Made by a program: the position numbers and the translations under genes
The notes under the pieces: generated by a model
The model's input: the letters and a program-made list of their open reading frames with translations, nothing else
Told to the model about the DNA's origin: nothing
The model's database searches: none
Shown: piece after piece, positions 54,454 to 61,380 of the stretch
Layout: each line of letters begins with the position of its first letter
Numbering within the stretch: position 1 is the first letter of the stretch
Assembly (NCBI RefSeq): GCF_014199595.1
Contig: NZ_JACHNX010000001.1
Coordinates: forward strand, 186,001-250,000
Length of the DNA: 64,000 nucleotides
Reading direction: 5' to 3'
From: Sphingomonas yabuuchiae
GTDB taxonomy: Bacteria; Pseudomonadota; Alphaproteobacteria; Sphingomonadales; Sphingomonadaceae

Positions 54454-55763
54454 TGGCGGGACAGGATGCGGCGACGCGGCTCGCCACGCTGGCGATGCTG
54501 GAGCCGGGTGCGCGCGAACAGGCGCTGGCCGCGCTGAGCCCTGCGCAGAAGCGCGAACTGGTCGAGCGATGGGAATTATGGGCGCATGACGGACAGGTGG
54601 CGCCGCCGGGCGACTGGCGGGTGTGGCTGATCCGCGCCGGGCGTGGTTTCGGCAAGACGCGTGCGGGGGCGGAGTGGGTGAGTGCGCTCGCCCGCGAGCA
54701 TCCGGGGGCGCGGATCGCGCTGATGGGGGCGACCTTGCGCGATGTCGAGCGCGTGATGGTGCGCGGCGAAAGCGGACTGCTGGCGGTGGCGCGCAAGGGC
54801 GAGACGCCGAAGTGGATCGGCAGTCTGGGGCAGGTGCATTTCGCGTCCGGCGCGATCGGCTTCGCCTATTCGGCCGCCGCGCCCGAGGCGCTGCGCGGGC
54901 CGCAGCATCATGCGGCGTGGTGCGACGAACTGGGCAAGTGGAAGGGGGAGGCCGGATGGGACAATCTGATGATGACGCTCCGGCTTGGCGAGCGGCCGCG
55001 TGTACTGGTCACGACCACGCCGCGCGCGACGCCCTTGATGCGCAAGGTCATGGCGCTGCCCGATTGCGTCGAGACGATCGGGCGGACCAGCGACAATGCG
55101 CATCTGCCCGACAGTTTTCAGGACGCGATGCTGGCGCAATATGGCGACACGCGGCTGGGGCGACAGGAGCTGGACGGCGAGATGGTCGACGACCGCGAGG
55201 GGGCCTTGTGGACCCGCGCGCTGCTCGACCGGCAGCGGGCCAAGACGGTGCCCGCGCTCGATCGGGTCGTGGTCGGCGTCGATCCGCCCGCGACCAGCAG
55301 CGGCGATGCCTGCGGGATCGTGGCGGTCGGGCTGGGGCGCGACGGGCATGGCTATGTGCTGGAGGATGCCAGCGAGGCCGGGCTTTCGCCGGAGGGCTGG
55401 GCCGCGCGGGTAGCAGGCTGTGCCCGGCGCAACCGCGCGGACCGGGTGGTGGCCGAGCGCAACCAGGGTGGCGACATGGTGGAAAGCGTGCTGCGGCTCG
55501 CCGATCCGACCCTGCCGGTGCATCTGGTCTATGCCTCGATCGGAAAGGCCGCGCGGGCGGAGCCGGTGTCGTTCCTCTATGCGCAAGGTAGGGTGTGGCA
55601 TTCGCGAGGCTTCCCCGCGCTGGAGGATGAGCTGTGCGGGCTGGGGGTGGCGGGGGCCTATGACGGGCCCGGCCGCTCGCCGGACCGGGCGGATGCGCTG
55701 GTCTGGGCACTGACCGAGCTGATGCTGTCGGGGCGCGGGGCGCCGGGGATACGGAATTTATGA
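54453..55763 (+). CDS. GTA large terminase (RcGTA g2)
   Basis: A 436-residue packaging ATPase/nuclease. Walker A region RAGRGFGKTRAGAEW (K68), ALMGATLRDVERVM, and a nuclease domain beginning near RVVVGVDPPATSSGD (metal-binding Asp). It pumps DNA into the prohead. Start at ATG 54453; a GTG directly before is less likely. After its stop a palindromic repeat interrupts the cluster before the portal gene. Confidence 0.92.
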   Translation: MAGQDAATRLATLAMLEPGAREQALAALSPAQKRELVERWELWAHDGQVAPPGDWRVWLIRAGRGFGKTRAGAEWVSALAREHPGARIALMGATLRDVERVMVRGESGLLAVARKGETPKWIGSLGQVHFASGAIGFAYSAAAPEALRGPQHHAAWCDELGKWKGEAGWDNLMMTLRLGERPRVLVTTTPRATPLMRKVMALPDCVETIGRTSDNAHLPDSFQDAMLAQYGDTRLGRQELDGEMVDDREGALWTRALLDRQRAKTVPALDRVVVGVDPPATSSGDACGIVAVGLGRDGHGYVLEDASEAGLSPEGWAARVAGCARRNRADRVVAERNQGGDMVESVLRLADPTLPVHLVYASIGKAARAEPVSFLYAQGRVWHSRGFPALEDELCGLGVAGAYDGPGRSPDRADALVWALTELMLSGRGAPGIRNL

Positions 55764-55769
55764 GCTGAT

Positions 55770-55896
55770 CCTCCCCGGAACGGGGAGGGGGACTGCCGCG
55801 AAGCGGTGGTGGAGGGGGCGTGCCGCAAAGGGCGACCCGTGTGGAAGCCCCCCTCCGTCAGCGCTGCGCGCTGCCACCTCCCCGTGCCGGGGAGGA
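55770..55896. repeat. Long palindromic intergenic repeat (CCTCCCC family) inside the GTA cluster
   Basis: Starts CCTCCCCGGAACGGGGAGGG, has GGTGGTGGAGGGGG in the middle and ends CACCTCCCCGTGCCGGGGAGG. It has the same layout as the units at 21151-21267 and 61232-61360. Located between the terminase and portal genes. Confidence 0.8.
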
Positions 55897-55914
55897 GCTA
55901 AGGGAGATTCGACG

Positions 55915-57018
55915 ATGAGGATGTTCGGTCGCAAGACCGGGCGGGGGGCCGCGCGTCCTTTGCTCGGGCTGGGTTTGGCGCGGTCGGGGGTGCCGTTGAC
56001 CGGTGCCGCGCCGTCCTATGAGACGCAGGTGCGCGAGGGGTATCTGCGCAATCCGGTGGCGCAGCGGGCGGTGCGGATGGTCGCAGGCGGACTGGCCGAT
56101 GCGCCGCTGACCGCTTCGCATCCCGAACTGGTCGCTTTGGTCGCGGCGCGCAGCGAGGGGCAGGCGCTGCTGGAGACGGTGGCGACGCACATGCTGCTGC
56201 ACGGCAATGCCTATGTGCAGATTCTGCGCGATGCCGGGGGCGAGGTGGCCGAGCTGTTCGCGCTGCGCCCCGAGCGGGTGACGATGGAGCTGGACGCCAG
56301 CGGCTGGCCCGCCGCCTATCTCTATCGCGCGGGCGGTCGCGTGACGACCTTGCCGGTCGATCCGGTGAAGCCGTCGGTGGTGCATCTGAAAAGCTGCCAC
56401 CCGCTCGACGATCATTACGGGCTGGGCTGTCTGGGCGCGGCGGCGGGGGCGATCGCGATCCACAATGCGGCCGCCGCCTGGAACCGGGCGCTGCTCGACA
56501 ATGCGGCGCGGCCGTCAGGGGCTTTGGTCTATGATCCGGGTGACGGTTCGACGCTGACCCCGGACCAGTTCGAGCGGTTGCGCGCCGAGATGGAGGGCTT
56601 TGCGGGCAGCGGCAATGCCGGGCGTCCGCTGCTGCTGGAGGGCGGATTGAAGTGGCAGGCGATGAGCCTGACCCCGGCCGAGCTGGACTTCATCGCGGCC
56701 AAGTCATCGGCGGCGCGCGAGATCGCGCTGGCCTTCGGGGTGCCGCCGATGCTGCTCGGCCTGCCCGGCGACAACACCTATGCCAATTATCGCGAGGCGA
56801 ACCGTGCCTTGTGGCGACAGGCGATCCTGCCGCTGGCAGGCGGAGTCCTGAGCGGCCTGGCGCAGGGACTGGCGGGCTGGTTCGAGGGCGCGAGCCTGTC
56901 GGTCGACATCAACCGCGTCACCGCGCTGGCCGAGGAACGCCAGATGCTGTGGCAGATGGCGGCGAGCGCCGACTTCCTCGATCCGGCGGAGAAGCGCCAG
57001 ATGGTCGGCCTGTCATGA
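55915..57018 (+). CDS. GTA portal protein (RcGTA g3)
   Basis: A 367-residue HK97-type portal. Family parts: NPVAQRAVRMVAGGLADAPL, HGNAYVQILRDAGGEV, the HLKSCHPLDDHYGL segment, ALLDNAARPSGAL, and FGVPPMLLGLPGDNTYANY near residue 285. Twelve copies form the ring through which DNA enters the head. Its stop overlaps the next gene by 4 bp. Confidence 0.92.
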   Translation: MRMFGRKTGRGAARPLLGLGLARSGVPLTGAAPSYETQVREGYLRNPVAQRAVRMVAGGLADAPLTASHPELVALVAARSEGQALLETVATHMLLHGNAYVQILRDAGGEVAELFALRPERVTMELDASGWPAAYLYRAGGRVTTLPVDPVKPSVVHLKSCHPLDDHYGLGCLGAAAGAIAIHNAAAAWNRALLDNAARPSGALVYDPGDGSTLTPDQFERLRAEMEGFAGSGNAGRPLLLEGGLKWQAMSLTPAELDFIAAKSSAAREIALAFGVPPMLLGLPGDNTYANYREANRALWRQAILPLAGGVLSGLAQGLAGWFEGASLSVDINRVTALAEERQMLWQMAASADFLDPAEKRQMVGLS

Positions 57019-57320
57019 GCGGGGACGTTTTGGCGCGGCTGTTGGCGCAGGCGGCGGATAGCGGTGCGGACCTGGTGACGCTGCGCGCGGTGGCGGAGGA
57101 AGCGGGCGAGCTGGGCGCGACGCGGGCGCTGACCCGGCTGGGCCTCGCCGATGCCGACGCCGCAGAGGATGTCGCCGAACTGCGCGAACTGCTGACCGCC
57201 TGGCGCGAGGCGAAGTCGTCGGTGTGGAAGAGCGCGGTCGGCTGGCTGACCCGACTGCTCGGCGCGCTGCTGCTGGCAGGAATCGCGATGCGGCTGGGGA
57301 TGGAGGACTGGCTGAAATGA
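57015..57320 (+). CDS. DUF6127 family small GTA protein
   Basis: A 101-residue protein with two helices rich in Ala/Leu (LARLLAQAADSGADLVTLRAV, then ELRELLTAWREAKSS) and a C-terminal hydrophobic helix LTRLLGALLLAGIAMRLG. Small genes of this type sit between portal and prohead protease in sphingomonad GTA-like clusters. It overlaps both neighbours by 4 bp. Function unknown. Confidence 0.7.
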   Translation: MSGDVLARLLAQAADSGADLVTLRAVAEEAGELGATRALTRLGLADADAAEDVAELRELLTAWREAKSSVWKSAVGWLTRLLGALLLAGIAMRLGMEDWLK

Positions 57321-57697
57321 GCCTTTCCTTCACCGGCTATGCCGCGATCTGGGACCGGATGGACCGGGCGGGCGACGTCATGCGGCGCGGGGCGTTCGCG
57401 GGGGCGGGCGACGTGCCGCTGCTCTGGCAGCATCGGGGCGAGGCGATGGGCCGCATCACCGCGCTCACCGAGGACGATAGCGGCCTGGCGGTCGAGGGCG
57501 TGGTCGACGACCCGGCACTCGCCGCGCTGGTCCGCTCGGGCGCGGTGGCGGGCCTGTCGGTCGGATACCGGCCGCGTGTCGTCCATCAGGGCGCGGCCCG
57601 CGCCATCCTGTCGGCCGAGCTCATCGAGATCAGCCTGGTGACGGTGCCGATGCAGCCGCTCGCCCGCGTGACTCACATTTTGACCAAGGGGGACTGA
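57317..57697 (+). CDS. GTA prohead protease (RcGTA g4)
   Basis: A 126-residue HK97-family (U35) serine protease. It starts LSFTGYAAIWDRMDRAGD, has the catalytic-His segment PLLWQHRGEAMGRI and the catalytic-Ser segment VAGLSVGYRP. It should trim the capsid precursor during head maturation. Overlaps the gene before by 4 bp and is followed by the capsid gene after one base. Confidence 0.9.
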   Translation: MSLSFTGYAAIWDRMDRAGDVMRRGAFAGAGDVPLLWQHRGEAMGRITALTEDDSGLAVEGVVDDPALAALVRSGAVAGLSVGYRPRVVHQGAARAILSAELIEISLVTVPMQPLARVTHILTKGD

Positions 57698-57698
57698 T

Positions 57699-58697
57699 AT
57701 GGACGTGATCGAACGACCCGTGCTGGACGGCGCGGCGGCCAAGACGAACGGCGCGTTCGACGGCTATGTGCGCAGCGGCACCACCGTCGAGCTGAAGGCC
57801 TTTACCGGCACCACCGGCGACAGCGGCGGTTTCGCCGTGCCGCGTGAAATCGACGCGGCGATCGGATCGGTGCTGCGCAACGTCTCGCCGATCCGCAGTA
57901 TCGCCAATGTCGTGACGGTCGGCTCGGCGGGCTATCGCAAGCTGGTGACCACCGGCGGCACGCCTTCGGGCTGGGCGAGCGAGACGGCGGCGCGGCCCGA
58001 AACGGCGACGCCTAGCTTCGTCGAACTCGCGCCGCCGATGGGCGAGCTCTACGCCAATCCCTCGGCCAGCCAGGCGATGCTCGACGATGCGGCCTTCGAT
58101 GTCGAAGGCTGGCTGGCCAGCGAGATCGCGACCGAGTTCGGCCGCGCGGAGGGGCAGGCCTTCGTCAACGGTTCGGGCGTCAACCGGCCCAAGGGCTTCC
58201 TGACCAACCCGATCTCGACCGCCAAGGACGGGGTACGCCCCTTCGGCACGCTGCAATATATCCCGAGCGGCGCGTCGGGTGCGTTCATGGCTGGCGGGGA
58301 GGATCGGCTGATCGAGCTTGTCCAGCTGCTACGTGCACCATACCGACAGGGGGCCTGTTTCGTGATGAATGCGGCCACTTCGGCCCGCATCCGCAAGCTG
58401 AAGACGACGGACGGGCAGTTCCTCTGGGCGCCCGGTCTGGTGGCGGGGCAGCCCGCCACGCTGCTCGGCTATCCGGTCGTCGAGGCGGAGGATATGCCCG
58501 ATGTCGCGCAGGATGCCTGCGCCATCGCCTTCGGCAATTTCCAGGCGGGCTATCTGATCACCGAACGCGCCGAGACCGCGATCCTGCGCGATCCGTACAG
58601 CAACAAGCCGTTCGTCACCTTCTACGCCACGCGGCGAGTCGGCGGCTGCGTCAGCGACTCGGAGGCGATCAAGCTGATGAAGTTCGCGACGGCCTAA
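57699..58697 (+). CDS. GTA major capsid protein (RcGTA g5)
   Basis: A 332-residue HK97-fold capsid: SGGFAVPREIDAAIGSVLRN (start of the mature fold), GWASETAARPET, QAMLDDAAFDVEGWLASEIA, FVNGSGVNRPKGFL, and the C-terminal FYATRRVGGCV. The mature fold begins by about residue 20, so the long N-terminal delta (scaffolding) segment found in many HK97-type precursors, about 100 residues, appears to be absent although the protease is kept. Confidence 0.92.
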   Translation: MDVIERPVLDGAAAKTNGAFDGYVRSGTTVELKAFTGTTGDSGGFAVPREIDAAIGSVLRNVSPIRSIANVVTVGSAGYRKLVTTGGTPSGWASETAARPETATPSFVELAPPMGELYANPSASQAMLDDAAFDVEGWLASEIATEFGRAEGQAFVNGSGVNRPKGFLTNPISTAKDGVRPFGTLQYIPSGASGAFMAGGEDRLIELVQLLRAPYRQGACFVMNAATSARIRKLKTTDGQFLWAPGLVAGQPATLLGYPVVEAEDMPDVAQDACAIAFGNFQAGYLITERAETAILRDPYSNKPFVTFYATRRVGGCVSDSEAIKLMKFATA

Positions 58698-58710
58698 GTC
58701 TCTGAAAAAT

Positions 58711-58737
58711 CGGGGCAGCCGACAAAGGGCTGCCCCG
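58711..58737 (+). terminator. Hairpin after the GTA capsid gene
   Basis: CGGGGCAGCC (58711-58720) and GGCTGCCCCG (58728-58737) form a perfect 10-bp stem with loop GACAAAG. Only TAG-TTC follows. It may partly terminate transcripts or protect the capsid message, raising capsid levels relative to tail genes. Confidence 0.6.
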
Positions 58738-58892
58738 TAGTTCAGGGAGGATGCCGAACCGGCCGGGGGGCGCGGGGTCGGCATGGCCGGTGCCCAAGGG
58801 GGAGGCGGGCAGCGGCTGTCGGACTCTCTGCGCGCCAACTGTGACGCCCGTGTGTCGAGCTTGTCGCAACTTGTATCGGTGAAGGAGAATTC

Positions 58893-59390
58893 ATGATGAG
58901 CGGGACGAAGGAGGCCATGCCCCTTGCGACCGTGACGGCGGCGGCGGGCGCGGTGCGCGCATTGCTTCGGCTGGAAGAGGGCAATGAAGCGGCGCTGGTC
59001 GAGCGCGTAGCGGGCGTTGCGCTGGGACTGGCCGAATCCTTTTGCGGGCAGATGCTGATTCAGCGGTTGGTCGAGGAGCCGATGCCGGGATCGGTAGCGT
59101 GGCAGGCGTTGGCGGCGACGCCGGTCGTGACGATCCTGTCCGGCGGGGAAAACGCGATCGACCGGGACGGGCGCGGCTGGGTTCGCATGCAGGAGGCCGC
59201 GACGGTGCGCTATCGTGCAGGCCTGGCCGAGGCTTGGGACAGCCTGCCGCCCGAGATCGCACATGGCGTGGCGATCATGGGGGCGCATCTGTTCGACAAT
59301 CGCGATGCCGCCGCCGTGCCGCCTGCCGCCGTTGCCGCACTCTGGCGGCCCTATCGGCGGATGCGGCTCGACGGGCCGAGGCGGGCATGA
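58893..59390 (+). CDS. GTA head-tail connector (RcGTA g6, phage gp6-like)
   Basis: A 165-residue helical protein: ALLRLEEGNEAALVERVAG near the N-terminus and FDNRDAAAVPPAAVAALWRPYR at the end, a typical end for gp6-like connector proteins. AAGGAG before the ATG is a strong ribosome site. It would add the adaptor ring below the portal. A separate g7-type connector gene, expected before g8, is not visible. Confidence 0.82.
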   Translation: MMSGTKEAMPLATVTAAAGAVRALLRLEEGNEAALVERVAGVALGLAESFCGQMLIQRLVEEPMPGSVAWQALAATPVVTILSGGENAIDRDGRGWVRMQEAATVRYRAGLAEAWDSLPPEIAHGVAIMGAHLFDNRDAAAVPPAAVAALWRPYRRMRLDGPRRA

Positions 59391-59776
59391 CCGCGCGGGA
59401 GGCACTGCGCGCCGGGCTGATGACCGCGCTCCGCCCCGCGCTGACGCCGCTGGGGGTGGCCCTGTTCGATGCGGTGCCGGTGCGGGCGAGCGTGCCGCAA
59501 GCCGTGCTGGGCGAGCCGAGCGATAGCGATTGGGGCGCGGCGGGAATCGAGGGGCGCGAGCTGCGCGTCGCGCTGACCCTGACCGATGAGGGCGAACAGC
59601 CCCGACGGCTGCGCGCCTGCGTCCAGGCGGTGGAGGCGATCGGATTGCCGGAGATCCTGGCGGACGGATGGCGGGTGGCGGGGCTGAGCGTGACCGCGAC
59701 CCGCATGGCGAAGACGGGCGCGCGCTGGACCGCGAGCGTCGAATGGCGCGCCCGGCTGTGGCGCACGGGACAATAG
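59387..59776 (+). CDS. DUF3168 GTA tail-completion protein (RcGTA g8)
   Basis: A 129-residue DUF3168 protein: ALRAGLMTALRPALTPLG, the VPQAVLGEPSDSDWG segment, and EWRARLWRT at the end. In tailed phages and GTA these proteins finish the tail tube at the head-tail junction. It overlaps the connector gene by 4 bp. Confidence 0.87.
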   Translation: MTAREALRAGLMTALRPALTPLGVALFDAVPVRASVPQAVLGEPSDSDWGAAGIEGRELRVALTLTDEGEQPRRLRACVQAVEAIGLPEILADGWRVAGLSVTATRMAKTGARWTASVEWRARLWRTGQ

Positions 59777-59787
59777 GGGGACGGGAC

Positions 59788-60195
59788 ATGGCAATCGAAA
59801 AGGGAAGCGCCTTTCTGCTCAAGATCGGCGACGGGGCGGAGCCGCCCGCCTTCGCGACGATGGCGGGACTGCGCACCACGCAGCTGTCGATCAACGGCGA
59901 GACGGTGGTGGTGACGAGCAAGGATTCGGGCGGCTGGCGCGAATTGCTGTCGGGCGCTGGCGTGCGGCATGTCAGCGTGGCGGGCGCCGGCGTGTTCACC
60001 GGATCGGCGGCGGAGGCGCGGATGCGCGGCCATGCGCTGGCAGGCACGATCGAAACCTATCGGCTGAGCTTCGAAAGCGGCGGGTCGATGACCGGGCGGT
60101 TCTTGGTCACGCGCCTCGACTATAGCGGCGATTTCGGTGGCGAGCGGACTTATACGCTGGCGCTGGAAAGCTCCGGCCCAGTGGTGTCGGCATGA
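59788..60195 (+). CDS. GTA major tail protein (RcGTA g9)
   Basis: A 135-residue TP901-1-like tail tube protein. MAIEKGSAFLLKIGDG starts it, followed by TTQLSINGETVVVTSKDSGG and a repetitive beta structure ending YTLALESSGPV. Stacked hexamers form the non-contractile tube. Start ATG 59788 follows GGGGGACGGGA. It overlaps the next gene by 4 bp. Confidence 0.9.
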   Translation: MAIEKGSAFLLKIGDGAEPPAFATMAGLRTTQLSINGETVVVTSKDSGGWRELLSGAGVRHVSVAGAGVFTGSAAEARMRGHALAGTIETYRLSFESGGSMTGRFLVTRLDYSGDFGGERTYTLALESSGPVVSA

Positions 60196-60500
60196 GCGCG
60201 AATCCGATGCGCGGCGAGGCGAGTGTCCGGGTCGGGGGTGCTGAGCTGGTCGTGCGGCCGAGCTTCCAGGCGCTGGTCGCGGCGGAGGGCGAGTTGGGGC
60301 CGTTGTTCGAGCTGGTCGAGCGGGCGGGCGAGGGCAAACTCTCGCTGGGGGAGGCGGCTACGCTGATCTGGCATTGCCTGCGCGAAGTGCCCGAGGGGCT
60401 GAGCCGCGAACAGCTGGGCGAGGCGCTGGTCGATCTGGGTCTGGCGGCGCTGGCACCCATACTGCGGCAATTGCTGCGTCAGATACTGGGCGGCCGATGA
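60192..60500 (+). CDS. GTA g10-like tail assembly chaperone
   Basis: A 102-residue protein: RGEASVRVGGAELVVRPSFQ is the start of the GTA gp10 family, with LVAAEGELGPLFELVERAG and the later LWHCLRE-like helix (IWHCLREV). Function is inferred as a tail assembly chaperone from its place between tube and tape measure. Overlaps neighbours by 4 bp on both sides. Confidence 0.85.
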   Translation: MSANPMRGEASVRVGGAELVVRPSFQALVAAEGELGPLFELVERAGEGKLSLGEAATLIWHCLREVPEGLSREQLGEALVDLGLAALAPILRQLLRQILGGR

Positions 60501-60694
60501 CCTTTGCCGAGGCGGCGGCGCGGCTGGCGGGGATGGCGGGTGCGGTGCTGGGCTGGTCGCCCGACCGCTTCTGGCGCGCCACCCCGGCCGAGCTTCAGGG
60601 AATCGTGGCGGCGATGACAGGCGGAGCGGAGGGTGGCGATCCGCCCTCCCCCGCCACCCTCGCCCGCTTGCGGGAGATGTATCCGGATGGATGA
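60497..60694 (+). CDS. GTA g10.1-like (rcc01693 family) small protein
   Basis: A 65-residue protein starting MTFAEAAARLAGMAGAVLGW, then SPDRFWRATPAELQGIV, the signature of the DUF2376/rcc01693 group (phage tail assembly chaperone). It could be the frameshift-partner-like second chaperone. Overlaps the g10 gene by 4 bp and the tape measure by 8 bp. Confidence 0.85.
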   Translation: MTFAEAAARLAGMAGAVLGWSPDRFWRATPAELQGIVAAMTGGAEGGDPPSPATLARLREMYPDG

Positions 60695-61223
60695 GCAGGA
60701 TTTCGCACCCCGCATCGATATGCGGGGCTTCATGGCGGACATGGGGTCGATGCGCGCCGAACTGTCGCGCGGGCTGGCCGATGCGGCGGAGATCGGCGCG
60801 CGCTCGGTCGAGGGGGCGCTGCTGCGCGCCGCGCGGACCGGCAAGTTCGGTTTCGAGGAACTGAAGGCGACGGCGCTGTCGGTGCTCGACCAGATCGCGC
60901 GCATGGCGCTGAAACAGGGTGTGGGCGCACTCAGCGACGGCGGGTTGCTCGGCCTGTTGGGCGGCCTCGCCTCGGGCCTGCCGGGGCGGGCGACCGGCGG
61001 GCCGGTATCGCCCGACCGCCCCTATCTGATCGGTGAGCGCGGGCCGGAGGTGTTCGTGCCGACGAACAGCGGGCGGGTCGAGACGCTGCGCCCCGGTGGT
61101 TCCCCGCGCGACGTGCGGGTGGCGATCACGATCAACGCCGGGGCGGGCGAGGCGGCGGGCGTGCTGCAACGCTCCAGCCGACAGGTGGCGCGGGCGGTGC
61201 GCGCGGCGCTGGCGGAGGATTGA
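60687..61223 (+). CDS. GTA tape measure-like protein (RcGTA g11)
   Basis: A 178-residue protein: helical N-terminal half (ADMGSMRAELSRGLADAAE), a hydrophobic Gly/Leu stretch (LLGLLGGLASGLPG) and a C-terminal part starting RATGGPVSPDRPYLIGERGP that is common to phage tape measures. The short length suits a very short GTA tail. Start at ATG 60687, inside the previous gene's end. Confidence 0.85.
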   Translation: MDEQDFAPRIDMRGFMADMGSMRAELSRGLADAAEIGARSVEGALLRAARTGKFGFEELKATALSVLDQIARMALKQGVGALSDGGLLGLLGGLASGLPGRATGGPVSPDRPYLIGERGPEVFVPTNSGRVETLRPGGSPRDVRVAITINAGAGEAAGVLQRSSRQVARAVRAALAED

Positions 61224-61231
61224 GGGCCATG

Positions 61232-61360
61232 CCCCTCCACCACGCCCTTCGGGCGCGGTCCCCCTCCCCATCGGAGATGGGGAGGATTTGAGAGACCCAT
61301 TCCTCCCCGAGCTACGCTTGGGGAGGGGGACCGCCGGGCGTCAGCCCGGTGGTGGAGGGG
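61232..61360. repeat. Long palindromic intergenic repeat (CCTCCCC family) inside the GTA cluster
   Basis: Here in the opposite orientation: it starts CCCCTCCACCACGCCC, holds two hairpins (CCTCCCC..GGGGAGG) and ends GGTGGTGGAGGGG. The shared GGTGGAGGGG block and its reverse complement bound the unit. It lies between the tape measure and DUF2460 genes. Confidence 0.8.
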
Positions 61361-61380
61361 CCGGATTTGGGGGATGAACG

